From: Enhydrobacter aerosaccus
GTDB taxonomy: Bacteria > Pseudomonadota > Alphaproteobacteria > Reyranellales > Reyranellaceae
Direction of reading: 5' to 3'
NCBI GenBank assembly: GCA_903832005.1
Contig: CAIKZO010000151.1
Span: forward strand, 1 to 39,070
DNA: 39,070 nt
Both the position numbers and the translations under genes were made by a program. Within the stretch, counting starts at the first letter, position 1. The number at the start of each line of letters is the position of its first letter. Shown here one piece after another: positions 1 through 7,883 of the stretch. The notes beneath the pieces were generated by a model. That model saw nothing but the letters and a program-made list of their open reading frames with translations. It made no database searches and was not told the DNA's origin.

Positions 1-999
1 ATGCGCTTCGGCCTGTTCGGCGGCGCGCGGACCAAGCGCTCGATTGGGCCAGAATACAGCCAAGGGGGCGACAGCCAGGGCTACGACGCCTTCATCGATT
101 ACGTGGTCGAGGCCGATCGCCTGGGCTTCGCGCAGATGTTCATGGTCGAGCATCACTTCACCGGCCATGGCCAGGTCTCGGCCTCGATGACCCTGCTCGC
201 CTATCTCGCGGCCAAGACCAAGACCATTCGCCTCGGCACCGCCGTGGTCGTGCTGCCGTGGCACAATCCGGTGCTGATCGCCGAGCAGGCGGCGACGCTC
301 GACCTGCTGACCGGCGGGCGTTTCGACTTCGGCGTCGGCAAGGGTTATCGCCAGTCCGAGTTCGACGGCTTCTGCATCCCGATGGACGAAGCCACCGAGC
401 GCTTCGACGAGGCGATGGAGATCATCCGCAAGGCCTGGACCTCGGGAGGTCGCTTCAGCCACCACGGCAAGCGCTGGCGCTACGACAACATCCTGGTCGA
501 GCCCGAACCGCTGCAGCGCCCGCACCCGCCGCTCTGGCTCGCCGCCGGCAGTCCCGACTCGATCAGGCGCGCCGCCCGCGAAGGCTATAATCTGCTGCTC
601 GACCAGTTGGCGCAGACCGAGCAGATCATCCAGCGCATCGCTCTCTTCAAGGCCGAGTGCGCCAACGCCGGCCGCGCCTACAACACCAACATGGTGGCGA
701 CCGCCCGGCCCTTGCAGATGATCCATAGTGAGGCCGAACGCGCCGCGGCCTACGAGACGAGAAAACGCGTGATCGGCACCATCGGCGACCTCGCCCGCGA
801 CAAGCTCGCCGACCGGGTCGAGGACGACACCGCCGCACTGCTTGGCACACCCGACGAGGTGATCGCCCGCCTGCGTGAACTCGAGGCCGGCGGCGCCACG
901 AACATCCTGCTGGTCGATCCCAACGCCTCGGTCGCCAACCTGCGCGCCTTCGCCCGCGAGGTCATGCCCGCCTTCCAGCCGGCCCGCGCCGCCGAGTGA
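1..999 (+). CDS. LLM-class flavin-dependent oxidoreductase (luciferase-like monooxygenase)
   Basis: Predicted cytoplasmic TIM-barrel oxidoreductase of the bacterial luciferase-like family, which uses FMNH2 or F420 to oxidise a small substrate. The 332-residue length is normal for the family. Typical family stretches are visible: the MRFGLFGG start, the VEHHF segment near residue 50, the TIRLGTAVVVLPWHNP strand near residues 75-90, and GGRFDFGVGKGY near 105-116. The ATG is the first base of the window, so the ribosome binding site and promoter are outside. A flavin reductase lies at 13586-14212 but is too far away to be called its partner. The substrate cannot be told from sequence. A candidate terminator hairpin follows the stop codon. 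The family call is firm; the reaction is unknown. Confidence 0.9.
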   Translation: MRFGLFGGARTKRSIGPEYSQGGDSQGYDAFIDYVVEADRLGFAQMFMVEHHFTGHGQVSASMTLLAYLAAKTKTIRLGTAVVVLPWHNPVLIAEQAATLDLLTGGRFDFGVGKGYRQSEFDGFCIPMDEATERFDEAMEIIRKAWTSGGRFSHHGKRWRYDNILVEPEPLQRPHPPLWLAAGSPDSIRRAAREGYNLLLDQLAQTEQIIQRIALFKAECANAGRAYNTNMVATARPLQMIHSEAERAAAYETRKRVIGTIGDLARDKLADRVEDDTAALLGTPDEVIARLRELEAGGATNILLVDPNASVANLRAFAREVMPAFQPARAAE

Positions 1000-1001
1000 G
1001 T

Positions 1002-1020
1002 TCCCGTTTAATAAACGGGA
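1002..1020 (+). terminator. Inverted repeat just after the flavin monooxygenase gene, possible terminator
   Basis: A 19-base odd palindrome, TCCCGTTTA-A-TAAACGGGA, starts two bases after the TGA stop at 997-999. As RNA it would form at least a six-pair stem with a seven-base loop. It is followed by CTTT, not by a proper run of T, so intrinsic termination would be weak. A third partial copy of the arm (TTAACGGGA) follows at 1024-1032. It could instead be a protein-binding site. Confidence 0.4.
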
Positions 1021-1054
1021 CTTTAACGGGAGACGGGTCCAGGGCGAAAAACTT

Positions 1055-1070
1055 CGTCCTCGCGAGGACG
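1055..1070. repeat. Perfect 16-bp palindrome in the gap before the SpoIIAA-like genes
   Basis: CGTCCTCG-CGAGGACG is a perfect, spacer-free dyad in the 251-base gap between the flavin monooxygenase and the SpoIIAA-like cluster. It could be an operator or a weak hairpin. A further imperfect dyad, CGGG-ATTTTAAA-CCCG, lies at 1128-1143. I could not pick a convincing -35/-10 pair in this gap. Confidence 0.35.
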
Positions 1071-1250
1071 CCCAGGGATCGCGTGCAGTTTCTGTGAAGC
1101 CCAGGGTCGCGCCGAGAGTGTCATGGGCGGGATTTTAAACCCGATCGCCGCCAACCCTGACTTATGGTCGTTATATGCGACAAAAGCCCGTTTTTGCTCG
1201 CTTTTCATGCGTGCTAGGGTGCCGCGAAAGCTCTGGAGAAGCTCAGTCGT

Positions 1251-1624
1251 ATGCCGTTTCGTTGGGAAATTCTTCATCCAAAGAGGATGGTCCACGTCGT
1301 TGCCGAAGGGGTCTGTACCGTGAAGGAGATGGAGGCGCATTTCGATGCCCTCGTGGTGGCCGATGCGATGCCCTACGCCAAGCTGTTCGACGCCAGAACA
1401 CCATGCCCGACTACAACGACTACGAGGCGATGATGCTGTCGGCGCGCCTCACCGCCTACACGGTGCATTTCGAGAGCGGGCCGCTGGCGGTGTTCGGTGA
1501 GAGCGACTTCGTCCGGTTCGCCTACGAACGCTTCGTCAATCTCACCCCCTCCCGCCGCCCCGTCGCCCTGTTCAAGACCGAGCCTGAGGCACGTGCATGG
1601 CTCGCCACAAAAGGTTACGAGTAG
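1251..1624 (+). pseudogene. Frameshifted SpoIIAA-like (STAS/SEC14-type) small protein
   Basis: The first 50 codons from the ATG at 1251 encode a close paralogue of the next gene; by eye about 37 of 50 residues match, including RWEILH, VAEG, KEME.HFDA and AMPYAKLFDART. After ACA at 1398-1400 that frame runs into an unrelated, threonine-rich tail and stops near 1433. The homologous second half (MPDYNDYEAMM through ALFKTEPEARAWLATKGYE) continues one frame over, from about 1403 to the TAG at 1622-1624. A single missing base at about 1400-1402 explains this: the paralogue has ACGGCCATT where this copy has ACACCATG. It is either a real pseudogene or a sequencing error; both halves remain well conserved, which hints at a recent event or an error. 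No function can be assigned beyond the fold. Confidence 0.7.
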
Positions 1625-1628
1625 GTCC

Positions 1629-2012
1629 ATGCCGATCCGCTGGGAAATCCTTCACGACCAAAAGCTCGTCCACATCGTGGCCGAGGGCCCGATCGTCCTG
1701 AAGGAGATGGAGGAGCATTTCGACGCCATCGTGGTGGCCAATGCGATGCCCTACGCCAAGCTGTTCGACGCGCGCACGGCCATTCCGTCCTATGACGAGC
1801 ATGACCTGCTGATGATGGGCGCCCGGCTGAGTGTCTACACCGCCACACTCGATTCCGGCCCCCTGGCCATGATCGCCGACGGCACACCGCTCGAACTGGC
1901 CTTCAGGCGCTTCATCAACGTCTCGCCCTCCAAGCGCCCCGCCGCCCTCTTCAAGACCGAGGAAGAAGCGCGCGCGTGGCTGGCGACGCGGGGCTTCCCG
2001 ACCGGGGGTTGA
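1629..2012 (+). CDS. Small SpoIIAA-like (STAS/SEC14-type) protein
   Basis: A 127-residue cytoplasmic protein with no signal peptide or membrane segment. It starts at the ATG four bases after the stop of the broken paralogue (MPIRWEILH matches its MPFRWEILH) and ends five bases before the next gene, so the three are probably one transcript. Length and the alternating strand/helix pattern suggest the SpoIIAA-like fold: an N-terminal strand pair (RWEILHDQKLVHIVAEG), a central strand ending in AKLFDAR near residue 50, and a C-terminal EEARAWLA helix near 115. Such proteins are widespread in alphaproteobacteria and their role is unknown. The conserved KEME.HFDA helix and the RPAALFKTE segment are shared with the broken copy. 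Fold assignment is from pattern only. Confidence 0.75.
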   Translation: MPIRWEILHDQKLVHIVAEGPIVLKEMEEHFDAIVVANAMPYAKLFDARTAIPSYDEHDLLMMGARLSVYTATLDSGPLAMIADGTPLELAFRRFINVSPSKRPAALFKTEEEARAWLATRGFPTGG

Positions 2013-2016
2013 GCCG

Positions 2017-2400
2017 ATGTTCGACCTGTCGATCAACGAACTGCGCAAGGTCATCATCTGCCGTTTCGACGAGGAGATGACGACCGACGATTTTGCCATG
2101 CTCGACGAGATCGGCCGCACGCGCAAAGAGATCGCCCTCTACGACTGCATCTTCGATCTGACACACGTGCTGCGTATGGACCTGTCGCAGGATTTCGCGA
2201 CCGAGCGCGCCGAGATCCCGCAGGCCTTCAAGGACCGCGAGCGCGTCTACATCGTGAACCGCCCCGAACTGCGCGACCTCATCCAGCGCTACGCCGACGG
2301 CCAGGCCGCCAAAGGCTGGCGCGCGCCGCGCCTCGTGGAGACGCGGGCCGAGGCGTTTGCGCTACTGGGCGTATCGAGCACGGACTTTCGCGGCTTCTGA
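2017..2400 (+). CDS. Small SpoIIAA-like protein, divergent third member of the tandem set
   Basis: A 127-residue soluble protein of exactly the same length as its upstream neighbour, but with little residue identity to it. It keeps the same layout: an N-terminal beta pair (MFDLSINELRKVIICRFD), a helix with MTTDDFAMLDEI, a central strand YDCIFDLTHV near residues 42-51, and a C-terminal helix ETRAEAFALLGV. This suggests an old duplication of a SpoIIAA/STAS-like domain. It starts with ATG five bases after the previous stop, with GGGGG about ten bases upstream as a possible ribosome binding site. No catalytic residues are recognised. It might act as a non-catalytic partner of a homologue, but that is only inference. 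Confidence 0.72.
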   Translation: MFDLSINELRKVIICRFDEEMTTDDFAMLDEIGRTRKEIALYDCIFDLTHVLRMDLSQDFATERAEIPQAFKDRERVYIVNRPELRDLIQRYADGQAAKGWRAPRLVETRAEAFALLGVSSTDFRGF

Positions 2401-2476
2401 TTTCTGTTTCGCTCGTGCCGACGTAGGCCGCGTCTGACGACATCCTTTAGCCGCTGAGCGAACCCCATCAACATTG

Positions 2477-2494
2477 CCCGAAGGTGTTTTCGGG
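2477..2494 (+). promoter_or_regulatory. Hairpin in the leader of the orphan solute-binding protein gene
   Basis: CCCGAA and TTCGGG form a six-pair stem around the loop GGTGTT, about 30 bases upstream of the ATG at 2526. No T run follows, so it is not an obvious terminator. It could be a leader structure or chance in GC-rich DNA. Confidence 0.25.
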
Positions 2495-2525
2495 AGGCAC
2501 AATGCGGACAAGGGAGACCATAAAC

Positions 2526-3557
2526 ATGAAAGCTTTCTTCCGGCACGTGAGCCGGGGCGCCGCGGTCATCGCCCTCTTCTTTGCAGGCGCCGCCCACGCG
2601 GACGGGCCGGATTTCGCGCCGTCGCCGGACCTGCTGGCTGCGGCTGTGAAGGAAGGCAAGGTCACCCTCTACACGGCCAACTTTCTGGATACCGAGCAGG
2701 TCGTCGCAAAGCGGTTTTCCGCGCGCTTCCCCGGCATCGTACTCGAGCTCGTGCGGGCACCAACCGGCCAACTCTCCACGCGCATCAAGACCGAGGCGGC
2801 GGCCAACAAGCTGATCGCCGATGTCATCGATATCTCCGATCGCGGCGAAGGTCGGGCCTTGGTCGGGCTGTTCGCGCCCTATGCTCCGCCGAATGCCGCC
2901 GACTATCCGGAGGTGGCACGCACCGCCGACCGTCTGTGGCCGCGCTCCGGCAACGCTTGGACGATCGCCTACAACGTCGCGGTGGTGACTGACCCGCCGA
3001 AATCGTGGGCCGACCTGCTGAAGCCTGAATACGAGAAGCTGCGCCTCGGGCAAACCATCATTGGCGCCGGCGGTGGGCCGTTCAACCGTGCGATGTTCGA
3101 ACGCAAGGTACTGGGCGAGGACTATTGGGCGAAGCAGGCCGCCCTCAAGCCGATGCTGTTTCCGAGCCAGGCCCAGATGGTCGACGCCATGATCCGCGGC
3201 GAGGTCGCGGTTGCGCCTCTGGTCACCAATCTTGCCATTCCCCTGGCCGCTCAGGGCGCCCCGATCAAATGGTTCTTCGCGCCCGAGGGCGTACCCGTCA
3301 CGGTCTTCTCCGCCGGACTGGCGAAGACCGCGCCCCATCCCAACGCCGCCAAACTGTTCCTCGACTGGTCCCTGTCGCGCGAGGGACAGGCGCTGATGGT
3401 CGAGCTCGGTTCCTTTTCTTCGCTGAAGGATGCGCCGATGCCGCCAGGCGTCGATTCGAAAACCATCAAGGCCTGGTACCCCGACGACGACGAGGTCGCG
3501 AAAGTCGTCAAGGCGTGGACCGACGATTGGAACAAGGCGTACGGCTACCGGCAATAA
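2526..3557 (+). CDS. ABC transporter solute-binding protein, family 1 (Fe3+/AfuA-like)
   Basis: A 343-residue periplasmic binding protein. The ATG at 2526 is preferred over an upstream in-frame GTG because GGGAG lies about ten bases upstream and the protein then begins with a clean signal peptide (MKAFFRHVSRGAAVIALFFAG, cut after AHA near residue 25). The mature part follows the extracellular-binding-protein family 1 plan. It opens with a KEGKVTLYTA strand and has the segments ELVRAPTGQLSTRIKTEA, NAWTIAYNVAVV, PKSWADLLKPEY and, near the C-terminus, PNAAKLFLDWSLSREGQ, all typical of FbpA/AfuA-type proteins. No permease or ATPase is adjacent, so it is an orphan here. The ligand could be a metal, a polyol phosphate or a small organic molecule; sequence alone does not settle it. 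Confidence 0.88.
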   Translation: MKAFFRHVSRGAAVIALFFAGAAHADGPDFAPSPDLLAAAVKEGKVTLYTANFLDTEQVVAKRFSARFPGIVLELVRAPTGQLSTRIKTEAAANKLIADVIDISDRGEGRALVGLFAPYAPPNAADYPEVARTADRLWPRSGNAWTIAYNVAVVTDPPKSWADLLKPEYEKLRLGQTIIGAGGGPFNRAMFERKVLGEDYWAKQAALKPMLFPSQAQMVDAMIRGEVAVAPLVTNLAIPLAAQGAPIKWFFAPEGVPVTVFSAGLAKTAPHPNAAKLFLDWSLSREGQALMVELGSFSSLKDAPMPPGVDSKTIKAWYPDDDEVAKVVKAWTDDWNKAYGYRQ

Positions 3558-3699
3558 GAGCGTCGTTCTTCCGCTCCGCCTTCTTCTGCTCCGCACGTCC
3601 CATCGCGATGCGGTGGTTCGTTGTGGTCGCCCGCATCAATCCGGTGGTCGCCACGCAGAGGACCACCCTATCATTCCGCAACAATCAAGGGAGGCCACC

Positions 3700-4878
3700 A
3701 TGCTCACCGTTACCCGCGACATGATTCTGCCGACGACCATTACCGGCTCCTATCCGCGGCCGTTGTGGTTCGACCGCAGCCTCGATGGCCGGCCGTTCAA
3801 GTCGGCGCTGGGCGACTCGTTGTTTCGCGAGCAGTACATGGATGCCGTCGCCAGCATCATCACCGAGCAGGAAATGGCCGGCCTCGACATCGTGACCGAC
3901 GGCGACAGCCGCTTCGACCTCACCGTGGGCGGCAAGTCGTGGTTCTTCTATCCGATCGAGCGCATGGGCGGCATCGAGGGCCATCGCGATTTCTCGCGCG
4001 GCTGGATGGCCCGCCACGGCCTGCGCCCGGGCAAGATCCTTTGGGAAGTGCAGGAAGCCTATCAACCCGGCGTCGTAAAGGAGAAGCTGACGCGCGGGCC
4101 GCTGGAATACGCAGCCCTCTGGCAGCTCGCCCAGCGCCTGAGCAACCGGCCGGTGAAGTTCGGCGCCATCTGCGCGCCCGCCATCGCGTCGATGCTCTGG
4201 AACGAGCACTACGCCGACGACAAGGACATGATCCTCGACCTCTGCGACATCATGAACGAAGAGCTGAAGGAAGTGGCGGCCGCCGGCTGCCCGCTGATCC
4301 AGGTCGAGGAGCCGCCGCATCACAGCCGCGCCCTGCAGGAGAACACGACCGACGCCGACCTCGAGTTCCAGACCATGGCGTTCAATCGTCAGCTCAAGGA
4401 CGTCAACGCCGAGATTTGGGTGCACACCTGCTGGGGCAACCCCAACCAGCAGCGCGTCCACTGGAACGTGCCGAGCTACGAACGCGCACTGCCGCACCTG
4501 CTCCAGCTCAATTGCGATGTGCTGACCATCGAGTGCGCCAGCTCCGACGGCAAGGACCTGCCGCTGTTCAAGCACATCAAGACCGACAAGAAGATCGGCA
4601 TCGGCGTGGTCAATCACTGCAACACGGTGGTCGAGCCGGTCGAGCATGTCGCCGCGCTGATCCGCAAGGCGCTGGAATACATCCCCAAGGAGCAGCTCGT
4701 CATCAGCACCGACTGCGGCTTCGGCCGCGAAGGCCTGTCGCGCCGCATCGCGTTCTACAAGTGCGTGGCGCTGGTCGAAGGCACCAACATCGTCCGTCGC
4801 GAACTCGGCCTGCCGGAAGCGCGCGTCCGCGCGGCCGATCCCCAGCTCTGGTTCGCCGGCAAGGAATTGCTGCGCTGA
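3700..4878 (+). CDS. MetE-like cobalamin-independent methionine synthase family protein (catalytic domain only)
   Basis: A 392-residue cytoplasmic protein corresponding to the C-terminal, zinc-bearing barrel of MetE, without the N-terminal half. True MetE is about 750 residues. AAGGGAGG six bases upstream fixes the ATG. The start PTTITGSYPRPLWF and the segment DIVTDGDSR are family hallmarks. All four zinc ligands of MetE appear to be kept: His242 and Cys244 (VHTCWGN), Glu278 (TIECASS) and Cys339 (STDCGFGR). Family members of this size transfer methyl groups to thiols from donors other than the usual folate, or act on other thiol adducts; the exact reaction is unknown. It lies 142 bases after the orphan binding protein, on the same strand, and converges with the permease gene that ends two bases away. 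Confidence 0.88.
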   Translation: MLTVTRDMILPTTITGSYPRPLWFDRSLDGRPFKSALGDSLFREQYMDAVASIITEQEMAGLDIVTDGDSRFDLTVGGKSWFFYPIERMGGIEGHRDFSRGWMARHGLRPGKILWEVQEAYQPGVVKEKLTRGPLEYAALWQLAQRLSNRPVKFGAICAPAIASMLWNEHYADDKDMILDLCDIMNEELKEVAAAGCPLIQVEEPPHHSRALQENTTDADLEFQTMAFNRQLKDVNAEIWVHTCWGNPNQQRVHWNVPSYERALPHLLQLNCDVLTIECASSDGKDLPLFKHIKTDKKIGIGVVNHCNTVVEPVEHVAALIRKALEYIPKEQLVISTDCGFGREGLSRRIAFYKCVALVEGTNIVRRELGLPEARVRAADPQLWFAGKELLR

Positions 4879-4879
4879 C

Positions 4880-5554
4880 TTAGCCCCTGCCCGCCAGCGC
4901 CCTGTTCTCCAGCCGGCTGAGCAGCCGCACCAGCGGCCACAGGATCAGGAAGTAGATCACCGCCGCCATCACGATCGGTGTCGGGCTGAAGCTGGCGCTC
5001 TGGGCCTGCCGGGCCTGGTAGAGCAGCTCGGGCACGGCCACGACGCTGCCGAGGCTGGTGAGCTTCACCACTTCGAGCGTGTTGCTCAGCAGGTCGGGCA
5101 TGACGTTGCGGATCGCCTGCGGCAGCACGACGTAGATCATCGCCTGTGCCCCCGACAGGCCGGTCGAGCGCGCCGCCTCGATCTGGCCGCGGGGCACCGA
5201 ATCGATGCCGGCGCGCAGGATCTCGCCGTAATAGGCGCTGTTGTTCAGCATGAAAGCCACCGCCACACAGGTGAAGCCGCCGAGTTCGAGCCCGGCGAAC
5301 GGCAGGCCGGCGAACAAAAGCACCAGCAGGACCAGCGGCGGGAAGGCGCGGAAGAAATCGACCCAGGCCATCAGCGGCCAGCGTACGGCACGGCTCTTCG
5401 ACTGCGCCATGACGGCGAGGCCAAGGCCGCTCAGGAAGCCCAGCGGCACGACCATCAGCGACAGCAGGATCGTGTTCAGCAGCCCGTCGATGACGATCGG
5501 CATCGCGCTGGCGGCGATGTCGGCGTTGAAGAAACTGTCGACTATCTCTTCCAT
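4880..5554 (-). CDS. Amino acid ABC transporter permease (His/Glu/Gln type), second subunit
   Basis: A 224-residue inner-membrane protein of the HisM/GltK class. The ATG at 5554 lies inside the end of the preceding permease gene (13-base overlap), which suggests translational coupling; an upstream in-frame extension is rejected because it would only be the other permease read in another frame. Hydrophobic segments start near residues 18, 66, 92, 160 and 195. The conserved cytoplasmic EAA loop that contacts the ATPase is visible near 126-146 (EAARSTGLSGAQ, then VLPQAIRN). It should form a heterodimer with the permease at 5542-6222 and work with the ATPase at 6260-6997. It is the last gene of the transporter operon. 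Confidence 0.94.
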   Translation of the reverse strand: MEEIVDSFFNADIAASAMPIVIDGLLNTILLSLMVVPLGFLSGLGLAVMAQSKSRAVRWPLMAWVDFFRAFPPLVLLVLLFAGLPFAGLELGGFTCVAVAFMLNNSAYYGEILRAGIDSVPRGQIEAARSTGLSGAQAMIYVVLPQAIRNVMPDLLSNTLEVVKLTSLGSVVAVPELLYQARQAQSASFSPTPIVMAAVIYFLILWPLVRLLSRLENRALAGRG

Positions 5555-6222
5555 GAATACTTCGTTTCGATCCAGCGCGCCGCGATGACCACCGGAATGA
5601 ACAGGATGAGATAGGCCGCCGATCCCAGGATCAGCGGCGAGGGATTGTAGGAATTCGAGACAGCCGACGAGGCCATGCCGAGGATCTCGTGCAGCGCCAC
5701 CACGGTGCCGAGCGCCGTGCCCTTGGTGATGGCGATGGTACGGTTGGTGAGCGGCGCGATGGTGAGCCGGAGCGCCTGTGGTAGGATGACGTTGATCAGC
5801 GTCGGGCCGAAGCCGAGGCCGGTCGAGCGTGCCGCCTCCCATTGGCCCTTATGGATCGAGGTGATGCCGGCCCAGAAGATCTCCTCCGAGAAGGCCATCA
5901 GCACCAGCGACAGCGACAGCCACGTCGACATGAAGCCGGACGGCGACCAGCCGGCCGACGGCAGGCCGAAATACAGCAGGACGATGATCACCAGCGGCGG
6001 TAACGAGCGCAGCACATCGACCACGAAGATGATCAGCAGGTTGAGCGGCCGGATCGACAGCGAGCGCACCAGCGCCAGCAGCAGGCCAGCGAGGATGCCA
6101 CTGAAGACGATGAGGATCGCCAGCTCTATGGTCAGCAGCGTGCCCGCCACGATGTCCGGCAGGTACTTCGCCATGACCTTCGCGTTGAAGAAGGCGTCGA
6201 GGAACTTGTCCCAGCCGGTCAT
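5542..6222 (-). CDS. Amino acid ABC transporter permease (His/Glu/Gln type), first subunit
   Basis: A 226-residue inner-membrane permease of the HisQ/GltJ class. After a short amphipathic N-terminus it shows about five membrane segments, beginning with the hydrophobic run near residues 25-50. LRSLPPLVIIVLLYFGLPS near 71-89 is a family landmark. The EAA loop EAARSTGLGFGP, then VILPQALR, is at about 129-152. It starts 37 bases after the ATPase gene and its 3' end overlaps the second permease gene by 13 bases. It very probably forms the translocation pore with that second permease. The substrate is set by the two binding proteins upstream. Confidence 0.94.
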   Translation of the reverse strand: MTGWDKFLDAFFNAKVMAKYLPDIVAGTLLTIELAILIVFSGILAGLLLALVRSLSIRPLNLLIIFVVDVLRSLPPLVIIVLLYFGLPSAGWSPSGFMSTWLSLSLVLMAFSEEIFWAGITSIHKGQWEAARSTGLGFGPTLINVILPQALRLTIAPLTNRTIAITKGTALGTVVALHEILGMASSAVSNSYNPSPLILGSAAYLILFIPVVIAARWIETKYSWKR

Positions 6223-6259
6223 GCGCCGGACCCGGAGTGGCGCGCTCCCATGAGCATGA

Positions 6260-6997
6260 TCAATGCTGCTGGATCTGGCCGATGAAGGCCCGGGTGCGGT
6301 CGTGGGCCGGCGTATCGAAGATCGCGGCGGGCGGTCCCTGCTCCACGATCAGTCCGTCGTCCATAAAGATCACTCGGTCGGCGGCGTTCTTGGCGAAACT
6401 CATCTCGTGGCTGACCACGATCATGGTCATGCCGCTCTCGCGCAGGTCGCGCATGACGGCGAGCACCGAGCCCACGAGTTCGGGATCGAGCGCACTGGTC
6501 GGCTCGTCGAACAGCATGACGCGCGGCTCGAGCGCGATCGAACGCGCAATGGCGACCCGCTGCTGCTGGCCGCCCGACAGTTCGGCCGGCCGATGATGCG
6601 CGCGGTCGGCGAGGCCCACGCGCGCGAGCGCCGCGTGCGCAAGCTGCTCGGCCTCCACCTTGCCCTTCCCCGCCACTTTGCGCAGCGCCAGCATCACGTT
6701 ACCCAGCGCCGTCATGTGCGGATAGAGATTGAACGACTGGAACACCATGCCGATGTGCTGGCGCGCATGGTTGATGTCGGTCTTCGGGCTCAGCATGTCG
6801 ATGCCAGCCACCTCGATGCTGCCGGAGCTCGGTTGCTCCAGCCGGTTGAGGCAGCGCAGCAGGGTCGACTTTCCCGACCCCGACGGGCCGATCACGAACA
6901 CCAGTTCCCGTTCGGCCACCTCCAGATCGACACCCTTCAGGACGTGGAGGTGACCGAAATGCTTATGAACGCCGTACGCTTTGACGATAGACGTCAT
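6260..6997 (-). CDS. Amino acid ABC transporter ATP-binding protein (GlnQ/HisP type)
   Basis: A 245-residue cytoplasmic ATPase that powers the polar-amino-acid-type importer. Walker A is GPSGSGKS at residues 37-44, the Q-loop glutamine is near 87 (MVFQSFNLYPHMT), the signature LSGGQQQ is at 140-146, Walker B ends in DE at 164-165 (VMLFDEPTSALD), and the H-loop histidine is in VVSHEM. The LYPHMT and TSALDPELVG segments are typical of the polar amino acid subfamily. Its ATG overlaps the stop of the upstream binding-protein gene by one base (TAATG), so the two are probably co-translated. The permease pair follows after 37 bases. Confidence 0.96.
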   Translation of the reverse strand: MTSIVKAYGVHKHFGHLHVLKGVDLEVAERELVFVIGPSGSGKSTLLRCLNRLEQPSSGSIEVAGIDMLSPKTDINHARQHIGMVFQSFNLYPHMTALGNVMLALRKVAGKGKVEAEQLAHAALARVGLADRAHHRPAELSGGQQQRVAIARSIALEPRVMLFDEPTSALDPELVGSVLAVMRDLRESGMTMIVVSHEMSFAKNAADRVIFMDDGLIVEQGPPAAIFDTPAHDRTRAFIGQIQQH

Positions 6998-7836
6998 TAG
7001 CCGCAGTGCAGCTCGTGCGGAGTCGCGTCATATCCCGGCATGTCCGGAACGCCGTAGCCCGGCGTCACGGTGCGCTCGAGGCCGTCGGCCTCTGACGGTC
7101 CGATCCACTTCTCGTAGAGCTTCACCAGACTGCCGTCCTTCTTCATGCAGTCGAGCGCATCCTGGAGCTCGGCGCGCAGCTTGGGATTGTCCTTAGGGAT
7201 GGCCGCGGCCCAATGGAGCTTCTGGTCCTTGAGCGCGAGGTCGGCCACGAAGTTCGGCGTCTGCTTGGCGATGTACTGGACCGAAGTGTTGCCGACGAAG
7301 GTAGCGTAGGCACGACCCGACAGGACGGCCTGCACCGCATCGGCCTGGCTGTCATAGGCCTGCACCTCGAAGCCGATCTCCTGGCCCTTGGTCTTGCTGA
7401 TCGTCTCGTACGGCGTGCCCTTGTTCACGGCCACGGCCTTGCCCTTGAGATCGGCCCAGCCGGTCAGCGGCTTGCTGCCCTTCTTGATGCCGAACTGGAA
7501 GTAGGTCCACAGGTAGCCCGCGGTGAAGAGCATGTTCTCGGCACGCTCCTTGGTCACGGTGGTCGGCGCGGCGATGAAGTCGTAGCGGCCGGATGCCATG
7601 CCCGGCACCAGGGTCGAGAAGCTCACCGCGTCGATCGTGATCGGGCGCTTCATGCGCTTGGCGACCTCGGTGAAAAGATCGACGTTGAAGCCTTGGATGC
7701 CGCCGCCCGGCTTCGGGAAGGCGTGCGGCGGAAAGGTGCCGTCGACACCGGTGCGCAGCGGCTTGCCTTCTTGCGCCAGAACCGGCGACGCGCACAGCAG
7801 AATGGCTGCCGCGACGGCCGCGAAACGTTGAATCAT
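6997..7836 (-). CDS. Amino acid-type ABC transporter substrate-binding protein, copy 1
   Basis: A 279-residue periplasmic binding protein of family 3 (amino acid type). The ATG at 7836 is chosen because AGAGAGG lies just upstream and the product then begins with a signal peptide (MIQRFAAVAAAILLCASPVLAQ). Conserved stretches include PLRTGVDGTFPPHAFP, VDLFTEVAKRMKR, GRYDFIAAPTTVTKERA, LKGKAVAVNKGTPYE and the C-terminal KDNPKLRAELQDALD. It is clearly a duplicate of the next upstream gene (7920-8756), with most positions identical along the whole length. Differences cluster in patches such as KTKGQE/KAKAQE and KQTPNFVADLALKDQKLHWAA. A one-base TAATG overlap ties it to the ATPase gene. The DGTF.PH start with TTVTKERA resembles binding proteins for amino acids or cyclic amides, but the ligand is unknown. 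Confidence 0.93.
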   Translation of the reverse strand: MIQRFAAVAAAILLCASPVLAQEGKPLRTGVDGTFPPHAFPKPGGGIQGFNVDLFTEVAKRMKRPITIDAVSFSTLVPGMASGRYDFIAAPTTVTKERAENMLFTAGYLWTYFQFGIKKGSKPLTGWADLKGKAVAVNKGTPYETISKTKGQEIGFEVQAYDSQADAVQAVLSGRAYATFVGNTSVQYIAKQTPNFVADLALKDQKLHWAAAIPKDNPKLRAELQDALDCMKKDGSLVKLYEKWIGPSEADGLERTVTPGYGVPDMPGYDATPHELHCG

Positions 7837-7883
7837 CGTGATTTCCTCTCTCTTCATCCCAGGCGCCGACGTTAGAACAGTGG

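Noticed and set aside
2289..3596. 435-codon minus-strand open frame opposite the orphan binding protein
   Set aside because: The plus strand has a good start, signal peptide and family match; the minus frame has no recognisable domain.
3558..3699. SAM or cobalamin riboswitch upstream of the MetE-like gene
   Set aside because: I looked for conserved core motifs in the 142-base leader and saw none; only a normal ribosome binding site is visible.
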